From Cryoendolithus antarcticus (taxonomy: Eukaryota; Ascomycota; Dothideomycetes; Cladosporiales; Cladosporiaceae): a DNA stretch of 64,000 nt. The notes beneath the pieces were generated by a model. It saw only the letters and a program-made list of their open reading frames with translations. It was not told the DNA's origin and ran no database searches. The stretch spans positions 558,001 to 622,000 of the forward strand of contig NAJO01000010.1 in the NCBI GenBank assembly GCA_002077065.1, written 5' to 3'. Shown piece after piece: positions 43,301 through 53,102 of the stretch; within the stretch, counting starts at the first letter, position 1; each line of letters begins with the position of its first letter. The position numbers and the translations under genes are program-made.

Positions 43301-44634
43301 ATCACGTCTGTCTTCGTTGGAATGAACGTGGCAGATTCTAGACCGGAACCGAACTGCGTCAGATCGAATGCATCCATTATGTCGTCGGCCGAGGATACTT
43401 CTGCTTTACCAGAGAAACCCGTCTGCATAGAGGGGAGCATCACCAACTCGACCGCCTCAGCGACGCGAGTCGAGATCGAAGCTGCTGTGTGACCTACAAC
43501 TTCGGGCCAAAACGAGACATCAGCCCAGTGCGGTAGTGCGTACTCGATACCATCGCCCAGCTGATACTTGAACAAAGGTACTGGGTGCAGCGGCTTGGAC
43601 GAAAGTGCTACAATGTCCACACCGATGCTGTTGCCGAGTAAGAGGTTAGTAGCTCGCTTCAGTAAACCATGACCGCACTCGAATATGCCAGTGCCAGCAG
43701 TCACGGCGATGATGGAATTGCCAGTCGTCTCGAGCGCAGGATCTGTGTTGTCCCCCACATAGTCAAGCGCAGACAGGTAGATAGCATGCAGCATATTGCC
43801 TTGAGCCGCATTGACGAGCCCATGTCGAGAATTGAAGTTGTGAATTACTTCGAAGATCTCTTCGATCACCTCAGGCCAATTTGCGCTGGGTTCGTCCTGG
43901 CATATGACATAGTAGAAATCTCCTGAGCCAGAAGCAGAGTCGCCCTTGCCATCTGTTCTGTCATTGTCAGTCGTCCTGCCAAACAGAACGATTGAGAAGT
44001 GATGCCTTGCATCCGTTGCGTCCCAGTGATGAAAGAGATCTTCCAGATACCCGTGAACGGCACGCTCGTACATCATGTCGCCATCGCGCCACTGGCCAAG
44101 CATTTCCTCGGAGAGCTGAATGAGTATGGTGTAGCGCGCGCCACCGCTTCTCCAGATCGTCTTCGTGCTACTTTGATCGATCACGGCAGAGTCTTTCACC
44201 TGGCCGTCTGCATAGATAGCACGGACGATTGCAGTCTCAGTACCCGAATCCTTAACTTGCTGGTCTTGGTAGGCTACGTTACCGTCCAGGCGAAGCACCA
44301 TTCGGTGTATGTCCGCACGTGACAAGCAGAGGTCTCGGAACAGGAACTCAACATGATCTGCTGTGGCATCCTTGGTGTCGTCGACCCAAATGATGCTTGC
44401 TGGCATACGGTTCACATAATCGAACCGAATTCCTAGGGTGATATGCAATGAGATCTCTTTTTGCCCAGCGGCACGAGCTTTCGATAGAATGGTCAGACAC
44501 TTGGCCCCTTTCGCCGTGAGTTGACCGATCTTGCCGGTTGGGAGGATGTCTGCACCGCAGAGGACATCCTCCGCCGAGGTTCGATCTTCATGGAGGACGA
44601 CTGTACATAGTCTCTCCGCTCGTCGAGCTGCCAT
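40388..44634 (-). CDS. IML1: Iml1 / DEPDC5, GATOR1 (SEACIT) GTPase-activating subunit
   Basis: Iml1 is the catalytic subunit of the SEACIT/GATOR1 complex that inactivates Rag GTPases at the vacuole and shuts down TORC1 upon amino-acid starvation. Model on the minus strand: 44634-41148 joined to 41094-40388 (53 bp GT-AG intron; 1,397 residues). The N-terminal Iml1 domain includes IHRMVLRLDGN and the von Willebrand-like GDFYYVICQDEPSANWPEV region followed by FNSRHGLVNAAQGNMLHAI. A long Ser-rich variable stretch follows, then a DEP domain (WFTKTHLNCFRGDEMTSWLL, near residue 1020). The last exon carries the conserved C-terminal domain ending FMNGADIDVPPMHLPPHL. The upstream open frame has no ATG before 44634. 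Confidence 0.92.
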
Positions 44635-44959
44635 TGACGATGTTGCCACCCAGCTCCCCAATCATGGCGGCGATGGAGTGACCGGATTTCTCCAGTCCAG
44701 GAGTCTTTACTTCGCCGGGCCACTTGGGGACTCACAGCACTGGGAATATCTCCTGAACAGCCTTGAGCATGTGTAATAGTGAGTCGGCAAAAGTATCAGT
44801 CGGTCAAGGTACTTTGAAGATCCGAGTACATATCATGGACGCAATGGGGTGTAGTCACTACGGGCCGCTCCACCCCCTGAAACATCAACATTGAGAGTAC
44901 AAGGGCGCCCAATGATCTGCCCTGCATGTTAACATCGTATCTGTAAATATCACATTGCA
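44635..44959. other. Divergent promoter region
   Basis: This 325 bp lies between the IML1 start (minus) and the EF-hand gene start (plus). No specific element was recognised. Confidence 0.4.
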
Positions 44960-45562
44960 ATGCTTCCCCGTCCCCTCTTCCTCCTCTCCGCCCTCGCGGT
45001 GGCCGTGCAGGCTCACGGCACCCACGACCAACAACCAATCGACCCCAATGCCGACTGGGCGACAACTCACATGAAATCCGAACACCACATCGACTCCTGG
45101 GACGCCGGCTCATTTTTCAACCTCCACGACTACAACAGCAACAACGCCTGGTCCCGCAGCGACATAGCCAAGACCCTCGGCCTGCTCGACCCCTCAACCT
45201 CCCACCTCACGCCCACCGCGAAAGACGCCGCCGTCTCCAAAGTCCTCGAGCTCTTCGACCAAGACCGCAGCGGCACGGTTTCTTTTGCTGAATTCACGAT
45301 CGGCTCCGCTAAGGGTTTGAAGATTCCGGATTTTGGCTACGGACCAGGGCACCATGGGGATGATGAGTACGAGTATGAGATCCACCACTTTGAGAAGTAT
45401 CATGATGAGAATACGCGGGAGGAGGACTTGAATCACCCGGAGGACATTGAGCATTTCCGGAAACATGATATGCTGGAGGATCAGGCTGAGAGGCAGGAGC
45501 AGATGGACAAGATGAGTGTGGTAGAGGCGAATATTCCGGTCAAGTTTCGGAGGGGTGGGTGA
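44960..45562 (+). CDS. Secretory-pathway EF-hand protein (Ssp120/nucleobindin-like)
   Basis: A single-exon gene of 200 residues. A signal peptide (MLPRPLFLLSALAVAVQA) is followed by a region rich in His, Asp and Asn. A first degenerate EF-hand lies around LHDYNSNNAWSRSDIAKTLG. A second, canonical loop reads D-Q-D-R-S-G-T-V-S-F-A-E (about residues 101-112). The C-terminal half is highly acidic and His/Glu-rich. This arrangement fits yeast Ssp120 and the calcium-binding nucleobindin/Cab45 group found in the ER-Golgi lumen. No HDEL-type retention signal is present. A small membrane-protein frame starts 8 bases after its stop codon. Confidence 0.85.
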   Translation: MLPRPLFLLSALAVAVQAHGTHDQQPIDPNADWATTHMKSEHHIDSWDAGSFFNLHDYNSNNAWSRSDIAKTLGLLDPSTSHLTPTAKDAAVSKVLELFDQDRSGTVSFAEFTIGSAKGLKIPDFGYGPGHHGDDEYEYEIHHFEKYHDENTREEDLNHPEDIEHFRKHDMLEDQAERQEQMDKMSVVEANIPVKFRRGG

Positions 45563-45569
45563 GCTTGCT

Positions 45570-45788
45570 ATGGCATCTGGCTCGGCGCAGGTGCTTCCAA
45601 TGGATGACGATCATGATTTTGCACTGGATGATGGGCTGCAGAGAAGGGATTGGTCCTGGATCGTGCTCGCGATCATCTCGTGGGCGGCGTTCTGGGGGAT
45701 CGCGGATCAGCACGTGGGAAATGCGAATACGCAATTGTTGTGCTGGTTGGCGATCTTCGCTGCTGTGTATGTGGTGCAGATGATGTGA
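45570..45788 (+). CDS. Possible small two-pass membrane protein
   Basis: An ATG frame of 72 residues begins 8 bases after the stop of the EF-hand gene, in another frame. After an acidic N-terminus (VLPMDDDHDFALDDG) it shows two hydrophobic segments, WIVLAIISWAAFWGIA and LLCWLAIFAAVYVVQM, separated by a polar loop. The hydrophobic pattern is unlike an accidental frame. No homologue is recognised. The gap to the upstream gene is too short for its own promoter and too short for an ordinary intron, so it may be read from the same mRNA or be a chance frame in the 3' UTR. Confidence 0.35.
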   Translation: MASGSAQVLPMDDDHDFALDDGLQRRDWSWIVLAIISWAAFWGIADQHVGNANTQLLCWLAIFAAVYVVQMM

Positions 45789-45828
45789 CTAGATGAATGA
45801 GAAGTGTAAGATAAGGAAGCGGCACTTG

Positions 45829-46944
45829 CTAACGGCAAGTTGCTGTAGCATACGGGGGTATATAGATATCTAGGACCACGTGGAACACGCCTGGTGCGTA
45901 TGTCTTCACGCGATTGACGTGCTTGAGGACGACCTCAGCATGTTCGGCATGATCCGTCATATCGTACATCCGCTGGAACTCCTTCCTCACTCCCTCTGCC
46001 CTGTCTGCGATCTCAGAGAGCTCGAAGTTCTCGTGCACATGAACCCAGCCTCCGGCAGTCGGATCGAGTACGGCGAACGCAGTAGTCCAGCTTCCTCTCG
46101 AGGTAGGCAGCAGACCACAGTTGACGTGCCGCACAGGCGGTAATTGCCTCCTCAGTAGTGCGAGTCGATCGACGGCATGTTCATTCGATTCATTGAAGAT
46201 CAGAAGTCGAGCGTGGTGGTCAATCATATGATCGACAGCAAGGTGCTCTGCATGGGTGACAGTCTTCCACTTGTTCGTAGCAGCGCCTCGTCGGAGCCCT
46301 TCGATGCTCCACGGATTTAAGTCCCAGCAAAGCACCTTGCTGACTCCAGCCTTGAGATAGGAGAAGACGAAATAGCCAATGCCCGCGTACAGGTCCATTG
46401 CAGTACAGCCCCGTCCATCTTCAACACCCTCAGCCACAGCACTAGCGACTGCAGGCAGCGCCAAGATGCGTGCCTTCTCGCTGATATTGCCGCGCGAGAA
46501 CATCGTCCATCTGGGTGCCCAGGTCTGGAAGATGCCATTCTGCTTTGCAGTGACCCAGTAAGCCTTGCCGAAGTCGACTTGAGTTGGTGGAAATCCACAT
46601 GTTTCCGGGCCGAAGTCACCGTACAAGGGCATGAAGTTGCTGGGTGAGCGCACTACGTTGTCCTCTGAATCATCGCCATGAAGTTGCGGCGGAATGGGCT
46701 TCGTCACTGCAATGTGCGTGACCTTGAGATGCTTCGCCACTGACGTGAGCAGTTCCTGGAGGGGATTATCGCCTTGCTGATTCACAACTTTCCATGTCTG
46801 TGACTCCAGCAGAGATACCGGGAAGAGCAGCAGTGTCCCGTAGATCACATAGGAGTGATTGAGCTGCTTGACCAGCAGATGTTCATCCTCAGTGGAAAGC
46901 GAGGGCCCGGTTTGGGTACTCCACTGCTGCACAGCGCGAAGCAT
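45829..46944 (-). CDS. TRM12: tRNA-Phe wybutosine-synthesising aminocarboxypropyltransferase (Trm12/Tyw2)
   Basis: Trm12/Tyw2 transfers the 3-amino-3-carboxypropyl group from S-adenosylmethionine to 4-demethylwyosine at position 37 of tRNA-Phe. Single exon, 371 residues. Visible features are the Y-G-D-F-G-P-E-T segment, FQTWAPRWTMFSRGNISEKARI preceding the SAM-binding motif MDLYAGIGYFVFSYLKAG, then the LNPWSIEGLRRGAATN block that replaces the usual DxNP methylase motif IV. This combination separates Tyw2 from the related methyltransferase Trm5. The protein is shorter than budding-yeast Trm12, lacking part of the N-terminus. It converges on the EF-hand gene region. Confidence 0.88.
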   Translation of the reverse strand: MLRAVQQWSTQTGPSLSTEDEHLLVKQLNHSYVIYGTLLLFPVSLLESQTWKVVNQQGDNPLQELLTSVAKHLKVTHIAVTKPIPPQLHGDDSEDNVVRSPSNFMPLYGDFGPETCGFPPTQVDFGKAYWVTAKQNGIFQTWAPRWTMFSRGNISEKARILALPAVASAVAEGVEDGRGCTAMDLYAGIGYFVFSYLKAGVSKVLCWDLNPWSIEGLRRGAATNKWKTVTHAEHLAVDHMIDHHARLLIFNESNEHAVDRLALLRRQLPPVRHVNCGLLPTSRGSWTTAFAVLDPTAGGWVHVHENFELSEIADRAEGVRKEFQRMYDMTDHAEHAEVVLKHVNRVKTYAPGVFHVVLDIYIPPYATATCR

Positions 46945-47143
46945 CTAGAGACCTGGTGTAAGGTCGACTGTCCATCGTAACGATCACATGGACCTTTGAA
47001 GCCACGAAATAGAAGTTGATATCAGAACGATTTGGCAGTGAAGTCGCAACAATTTTGTGCAGTTGGCATAAAGTTTATGCTGGAGAACTTGACTTCATGT
47101 ATATTGCTGTGCAAGAATTTGATGTCTGCGTCAACACACGACA

Positions 47144-48145
47144 ATGTCTATACGAAAGCGCAACGACTTCTTGGACGCCGAAGAAAGCGATGGAGGAGAG
47201 TCAGGCGGGTATCAGTCGGAAGAGGAGGAGGGGAGGGCGGCAATAGGTGGACGAGCGACGAAGAGGCGCAAAGTCGATAGTTCAGACGACGACAACGACG
47301 AAAAGCCAGAGATAGCCGCACTACCCAAGCAAGCCGTCACCGGCTCTCAAGACGCTCGTTTCGACGCATCAGCCTTCGACGACGAGGACGGCGTCCCCGA
47401 TCATGCACGGATCGACGACGACCACAACGATGATCAAGACGCAGACTCAGCAGCGCTCTCCGGCCCACCAAAACGTCCGATCCCCAAATCCGTCGCCCGC
47501 GCTGAGAAGGCCGCCCGCCGCAGCGGTGTCCTCTACATCTCCCGCATACCCCCCTTCATGAAACCTCACACTCTCAAACACTTCCTCTTGCCCCACGCTC
47601 CCTCGGGGCTGGGGAAGATCTTCCTAACGCCCGAATCCCACGCCTCCTACCTCGCGCGCAAAAAATCCGGCGGGAACAAGAAACACAGCTTCACAGACGG
47701 CTGGGTCGAATTTACGTCCAAACGCGACGCCAAGCTCGCGGCTGAAGTGCTTAACGGGAACTGTATCGGTGGGAAGAAGGGAGGTTATTATCACGATGAT
47801 CTGTGGAACGTGAAGTACTTGAGGGGGTTCAAGTGGGGCCATTTGACCGAGCAGATTGCAGCTGAGAATGCTGAGAGGGAGGCCAGGCTCAGGGATGAGG
47901 TGAGGAAGACGAGGAAGGAGAATCGGGGTTTTTTGGAGGATGTGGAGAGGGGGAAGATGGAGGAGGGGATGGAGATGAAGAGACGGGCGAAGGGTGGGGT
48001 TGAGGAGGGAGGGGGAGGGGAGGGGAAGAGGACGAAGCAGCGGCCCGCGAAGGTGTTTAAGCAGATGAAGGTTCAAGGGTCGGGGACGAGGAGTGTGGGT
48101 GCGGACGAGCCGGAGGTCAGGAAGACGTTGAGTATGATCTTCTAG
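47144..48145 (+). CDS. ESF2: Pre-rRNA processing protein Esf2 (ABT1 family)
   Basis: Esf2 is a nucleolar RNA-binding factor of the small-subunit processome that stimulates the helicase Dbp8. Single exon, 333 residues. An acidic/basic N-terminus with KRRKVDSSDDD precedes an RRM-like domain (SGVLYISRIPPFMKPHTLKHFL through DGWVEFTSKRDAKLAAEVLNG). The hallmark GGYYHDDLWNVKYLRGFKWGHLTEQIA follows and is specific for the Esf2/ABT1 family. The tail is a charged helical region rich in Lys, Glu and Gly. It is divergent from TRM12, with 199 bp between starts. Confidence 0.93.
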   Translation: MSIRKRNDFLDAEESDGGESGGYQSEEEEGRAAIGGRATKRRKVDSSDDDNDEKPEIAALPKQAVTGSQDARFDASAFDDEDGVPDHARIDDDHNDDQDADSAALSGPPKRPIPKSVARAEKAARRSGVLYISRIPPFMKPHTLKHFLLPHAPSGLGKIFLTPESHASYLARKKSGGNKKHSFTDGWVEFTSKRDAKLAAEVLNGNCIGGKKGGYYHDDLWNVKYLRGFKWGHLTEQIAAENAEREARLRDEVRKTRKENRGFLEDVERGKMEEGMEMKRRAKGGVEEGGGGEGKRTKQRPAKVFKQMKVQGSGTRSVGADEPEVRKTLSMIF

Positions 48146-48186
48146 GCCTGATCTTGAGAATCTGGTCCACGCGGTCGTGGTCGGAG

Positions 48187-48200
48187 GCGCTTGCAAGCGC
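48187..48200. repeat. 14-bp perfect palindrome in a convergent 3' spacer
   Basis: The sequence GCGCTTGCAAGCGC is self-complementary along its whole length. It lies 42 bp after the ESF2 stop and 63 bp before the GNPAT-type gene's stop on the other strand. It could form a small hairpin in both transcripts or be a protein-binding site. Chance is also possible. Confidence 0.5.
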
Positions 48201-48262
48201 TGCAGCGTCGTCGTACTGTTGTCCTCGGGTATGTATTACATATGTACATTGCGTTCATGTCT

Positions 48263-50692
48263 TCATAGCCTCGCAGGTATTGCCGCACCTGACTTTTTGC
48301 GACCCTTTTGGCCCGAGACAGCCTTGTCTGCCGGCATCCACAGCTCAGCAGCGACCAAGTCGGTCAGCTCGAGCACCCTCTTCACGACTGCGCCACTGTC
48401 CCGCCGACTCTTCCCTTCCAGCCTGCCCTGACCAATCCTCTCACAAAAGTCCCAGAGCTTACCTTCCGCGACAAGCTTGCCCTCGCTGTCTCGCTTTGGC
48501 TGCCACTCCCTGGCGAGGCTCACCTTCGGTGGCGTCTTGGCATCGCCATCCTTCTCACGCCTGACAATGATGGTCTTTTCCTCCTCTTGCCTGGTGTATG
48601 CATTCTTCAGCGCCTCCTTGTTCACGGCCTCGAAGTAGCTCAGATCACCCTGATGGAAAAGTGTCTTGCCCAGAAGCTGAGCGCGGTCTTGTACCGCAGG
48701 GAGAGGCAGCCATGCCGATGCGCCTGCATTTTTTGCGGCACGTGGAGTTGATAGCATAAAGAGGCTGACTGCGCCCAGCCAGGCGGCTTCGATGAAAGGC
48801 CAGATGAGGAAGCAGTAGAAGTCGAAGTTCTCCCTGCCTATACTTCGCTCTGCGGGGTGGAGGGTAATGGTGTCGACCTTGCCGTCCTTGAAGGTGGTCT
48901 GCAAGACTTGGTCTGCTTCCAGTCCCATAAGCGTCTCGGCGATATTCTCGTCAAGTGGTCTGGTGTCGAAGATAAACTCCGCTCGGAAGAGATGCGAGAG
49001 GAAGAGCACATACTCTCTGAGCTCGGTGTAGGAGATGTGCTGAGCGTCTTCTCCGCCGCCGGCTTTGACTTTAGTGTAGACTGCTGCGCAGACGAGAGCC
49101 TGTGAGATGAAGAGGTGTATCGTCATATTGCGGTAGAAGCTCAGTTGGAAGCGATCCTCGGCGAAGACTGTCTCTTCGGGCAAGCCTTCGACTCGGCCAA
49201 CGAGCTTCGGCCCAAGCACGTCTAGAGCGCGGTCAACCACGGTCTCGGCATTGAGTGTGGAGAAGTGTGCAAGCCTGCCGCCTTTCTCGCGAACGCGATT
49301 GCTTAGCCAATTGACACGGCGAACGAGCTCGCGCTTGCCGACACCTCGACCGCGGAGCGTGAGTAGGACTGTACCGACCAACGCTGTGGGCATGACCACG
49401 CTCACGTCATTGATCTCCTTCAGGACTCGAAAACCAAGCGTTGTGAGAAGGCGCCGGCGGAAAGCCGCGTCTTCTGAATGCGTGCTCACGTCAGGCTGTT
49501 GCACCAACCTACTCCGCTGTGTCGTAACGAAGTCTCGTAGACTCCATGGCTCGTGGAAGCGCATATCGACACGTCCAAGCTTCAATGACAGCACATTCGA
49601 TGCTGATAGAAAAGACGACAGTGACTCGGACTTCTTTGGCTGGCCCAAGAGCTCGGATACGTAGCTGTCCACTTCGATGACTTTGTCGTACTGCGTGCTT
49701 ACCGGTACGATCAAGCAGTCTTGTACGCTTCCGGACATCACACTGTCGAGCACAAAACTGAGGAAGCCAAACTTCGGCTGCAGGAGCTTGCCTGTCCGTG
49801 ACCGACCGCCTTCAATGAAGCATTCGAGATTATGGCCGTTCTGCAGCAGGGTGTCGATGTACGATTGGACGAGTGTGATGTAGAGCTGATCGTTGCCGAA
49901 ACTCCGCCGTATCCACATTGCCCCGGCATGCTGGAGGAATGCACCAACGACTGGAAAGTTAAGGTTGTCGCCAGCTACCACTGTCGGCAATGCCAGTCCG
50001 AGTCGATAGCAGATTAGTTGCAGTGAGACGTAGTCGACATGACTACGATGGCAAGGCAGGAACAAGATGCTCTGCCCCTTCTTCGCCGCCTCATCTGCAA
50101 CTCGCCGCAGCTGCAAGACCTCCTCGCTATTGACGTGGATGCCCTGATGATACGCCCGAGTAAGCAGCTGCGTAGCCAGGTAATACGCCCCTCGAATGAA
50201 ATACTTCGACTCCATCTTACAGATCATCTCCCCCACCCACTTCTCCGCCACCCCCGCCAGCTGTCCTTCCAACTCATCTTTCCTCCTTGCCCTCTCACCC
50301 CTCCACTCCACCTCCTCACCCTCCAATCCAATCGGTCCCAGCCGCCCCTCCTGCAACTCAACCTCCATCCTCTTCCCCGCCAGATCGGCGATCTTCCGCT
50401 TAAGCTTCGGCTGCGCCATGACCATGCGGATCATGTTCTCGCTGAAACCCGGATAAAAGATCTCCTTCCCGATAATCTTGTCGTAGCTGCGCCATCCAGT
50501 GCCGTTGACGTGCTGGCCGAATTCTTGGAGGGCTGTGAGGGGCGCGGTGCGAAAGCGCGTGAAGGGTTCGAGGAGCTCACGTTCGCCGCGCGCGCCGGTA
50601 TCGACGCCGGAGGGGTGGAGGGAGAGGTTGGAGCCTTGGAGGACGAGGTCTGGAGGGGCATCGGTGGGGGGTGGGGGAGAATGGTCCGGCAT
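48263..50692 (-). CDS. PlsB/GNPAT-type glycerone- or glycerol-phosphate acyltransferase with C-terminal ARL
   Basis: Acylates the sn-1 position of glycerol-3-phosphate or dihydroxyacetone phosphate, the first step of phospholipid or ether-lipid synthesis. Single exon, 809 residues. The four PlsB-family motifs are intact: LPCHRSHVDY (near 213), GAMWIRRSFG (near 262), FIEGGRSRTGK (near 293) and DCLIVPVS. This is the PlsB/GPAT1/GNPAT branch, distinct from the Gpt2/Sct1 acyltransferases of yeast. The final tripeptide A-R-L fits the peroxisomal PTS1 consensus, matching GNPAT, which is peroxisomal in animals. A hydrophobic segment (FYCFLIWPFIEAAWLGAVSLFML, near residue 635) may anchor it. Peroxisomal DHAP acyltransferase is inferred. 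Confidence 0.9.
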   Translation of the reverse strand: MPDHSPPPPTDAPPDLVLQGSNLSLHPSGVDTGARGERELLEPFTRFRTAPLTALQEFGQHVNGTGWRSYDKIIGKEIFYPGFSENMIRMVMAQPKLKRKIADLAGKRMEVELQEGRLGPIGLEGEEVEWRGERARRKDELEGQLAGVAEKWVGEMICKMESKYFIRGAYYLATQLLTRAYHQGIHVNSEEVLQLRRVADEAAKKGQSILFLPCHRSHVDYVSLQLICYRLGLALPTVVAGDNLNFPVVGAFLQHAGAMWIRRSFGNDQLYITLVQSYIDTLLQNGHNLECFIEGGRSRTGKLLQPKFGFLSFVLDSVMSGSVQDCLIVPVSTQYDKVIEVDSYVSELLGQPKKSESLSSFLSASNVLSLKLGRVDMRFHEPWSLRDFVTTQRSRLVQQPDVSTHSEDAAFRRRLLTTLGFRVLKEINDVSVVMPTALVGTVLLTLRGRGVGKRELVRRVNWLSNRVREKGGRLAHFSTLNAETVVDRALDVLGPKLVGRVEGLPEETVFAEDRFQLSFYRNMTIHLFISQALVCAAVYTKVKAGGGEDAQHISYTELREYVLFLSHLFRAEFIFDTRPLDENIAETLMGLEADQVLQTTFKDGKVDTITLHPAERSIGRENFDFYCFLIWPFIEAAWLGAVSLFMLSTPRAAKNAGASAWLPLPAVQDRAQLLGKTLFHQGDLSYFEAVNKEALKNAYTRQEEEKTIIVRREKDGDAKTPPKVSLAREWQPKRDSEGKLVAEGKLWDFCERIGQGRLEGKSRRDSGAVVKRVLELTDLVAAELWMPADKAVSGQKGRKKSGAAIPARL

Positions 50693-51530
50693 GGCGGTGG
50701 AGCTGTTGCGACGATGGCTAAGTCACGGAGCAAAGATTTTGGGTCATCGTTCCGGTGTCTCCATTATCTAGTCTCCCATGATCGACGATTAGAATCAGAG
50801 CTTGTAAGGGCATTTACCTTTGTTGTACAGAGTAAAGAAGCGGCTGCAGGTGCTCGCCAACTGTGCCGAGGTCTGGTGGAATGACTTTCGCCCCTGGGCA
50901 CCGCAAGCACAGCATCACGCTCATTCAAGACGAGTTCGGATCATGGCATAGAGCATATGTGAAGACATTTGCAATCTCAAAGGGTAGCGCAAAATGCATC
51001 AGACTAAGGTACGTTCACGCCATATGCATCAGCACGTCTTAATTCTACCCCCTCTCGAGCATCCAAATCTCTGGCTCCCTTCAAACCGCAGAGTGCTCGT
51101 CCGGGTGCTCACTGTGGGACATGCCTAGAGCTATATCTTAAACGCGTCTGCGTGGGCTTGATCTCCGCGGCGAATCAAAACGGCACTTATGTTAAAGCAT
51201 TGTCTTCATCCTGAAGCTCGAGCCCAAAAGTAAGCCTCTTGCTGGGACTGTCGATCTTGATGTCTACCGAGCGCGGTGTCGAGCCGAGATCTCTGCTCCG
51301 CGCGTACCCCTGCACGAGAGATCCCTTGTCTAGACCTGACCTGCATTCATCGTATGTAGAATACGGCGCCAACGAGCGTCCGAATTGTCCCTCCAATCCC
51401 GGGCCGCTTCATGATCAGATTCCGACTCGACAAGACGATCGGAACCTTCAGGATGCATCGAAGTTCCCAGCGGATGTGAGCATACTCGATTGTTGCTTGA
51501 GTAAAATCTACCCGAGCGCGCTGGGCATCA
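50693..51530. other. Intergenic, with possible coding remnants at 51187-51530
   Basis: The part 50693-51186 holds no recognised gene. On the minus strand, 51187-51530 contains two frames with protein-like composition (IRWELRCILKVPIVLSSRN, then GRSLAPYSTYDECRSGLDKG) directly downstream of the membrane-protein stop, each shifted by one base from the last. They may be a former C-terminus of that protein. Confidence 0.35.
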
Positions 51531-53102
51531 TCAGCCGCTCCGACGCGCTGGTCTTCGCATGAGCCGCGCTCTCTTCTCGGCAAGCCACGACGAGGTCCGC
51601 AGAGACCCCTGTCGAGAGGCCAAGACTTCTTGGATCTGGTTTTCAGACATGCTCTGCACGCCGTCCCCGAGGTCGACACGGACGCGGTCCGCTACCACAA
51701 TCGCTGTCTTGAACGGCCCAAAGACACTCGTGGTCTCCTCGCGGCCAGAAGCTTTGCATTCAAAGCAGCGGTAAATGTACAGCGCAAGCGAAAGCACTAT
51801 CATGGTCACCAGGAACACGAAAAGTAGCAGGAACGAGAAGCCCCACTGATACGTCTTCTGCGGCTGGCAGATGCCTGTTTGCAGGAGGTCGTTATAAGTC
51901 AGAATGTCGCTGTCGTAGATGAACACAGGATCATGATTACTGTCGATGGACACGATGTAGTTGCCGCTAGTATCGTTGGCAACGATGAGGGACGAAAGTG
52001 AGAGCGTGTTATTGTCGAGCTGATAGGTGTGTCCGTTATGAGTGAAGTTGCTTGAGGTGTGGAAAGAAGTCCAGAAGGGACAACCGTATAGGCCGTAAGA
52101 CGCTCCTAAATATCGATGCGTGACTCTGCAGCCAAGGTGGTCGAGCGGCGAGGGGACCAGAGGCCCAAAACTGGCCGTATCTGTATACCGCGACATAGTT
52201 GTTAGTGCTTCGAATCGGGACGGAGTTGCTACGTGCTACTCACAACTCTTGAGATCACGGAACAGATCGCCGTCATAACCTACACAGTAGTTTTGGCTTA
52301 AGCCGACCCGGTCACCATCGGCTATTAGTATCACACATGCCGACAGATTGTCCAGAGAAATGTATGTGTCGTTCTTCCACGGCATCACTGGGACTTGCAT
52401 GGCCTGGTATCCAGTCATTGCAGAGAGCCAAGTTGGAGTCATTATGACCATCGACGTCGAGATCGACAACAGCACGGCCGCTAGAGCTGCGTGTCTGCCC
52501 GCAGAGCGATCGGCCGGGCTCACACGTCGAGACATGAAGCCAGGAATATCAACTACATACCGCCAGAGCGAAGCTGGTGAGACTGTAGAGTACTGCATCG
52601 CCAGTGTGGTTCTGTATGGCGGATGTGACATCGTTCTGAAAGCTTCGGCGATGGGCGCTCGGAAAATGCTGAAGACAATAACGCCTCCCAGTAGTTGACT
52701 GCCTCGCCCAATAATCAAGTTCCAGACTTCGTCGATGACTCTGACAGCAGTGTAGCTCAGGGATCCGAATGCCAGTGTGATGGCAAGCGTATAGTTTAGG
52801 TCCCAGCGTGAAGGTGTCGTGCTGAGTCCTGAAGTGGACACCCAGATGTTGCCGCTCGCATCGCACCCTACTTGCACACCGTCGGCGGTGGTACTGCTGT
52901 CGCGTAGGGTGAGCAGTGCTATCAACAGCACGACGAAGCATAAAGTTGGCACGAGGCCGACAAGTCGATGAGTGCGCTGAGCGTGCCACCTGCTGGTGCG
53001 AGGCTCGGTGGATTGGATGCTCGCCGTGTCCGTGGTCTCGACGAAGGAGTACGATGGTTTTGACTGGACATTATTTGTGCTCGCTGCTGAGAGTCTGTTC
53101 AT
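51531..53102 (-). CDS. Multi-pass membrane protein of unknown function
   Basis: Model on the minus strand: 53102-52244 joined to 52180-51531 (63 bp GT-AG intron; 502 residues). The N-terminal ~45 residues are polar. The first hydrophobic segment is LVGLVPTLCFVVLLIALLTL, a second region covers LAITLAFGSLSYTAVRV and GGVIVFSIF, another is AALAAVLLSISTSMVIM, and a strong one near the C-terminus is FSFLLLFVFLVTMIVLSLAL. The loop before the last segment has several Asn sequons and Cys residues, suggesting it faces outside. No family is recognised; the architecture resembles uncharacterised dothideomycete membrane proteins. Protein-like sequence continues after the stop in shifted frames, so the C-terminus may be truncated. 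Confidence 0.65.

Noticed and set aside
44635..44661. Nine-codon upstream extension of IML1
   Set aside because: Begins with TTG; the first ATG is at 44634.
50039..50884. 281-codon plus-strand frame antisense to the acyltransferase
   Set aside because: Leu/Pro/Arg-rich shadow of a strongly conserved gene on the other strand; no domain.
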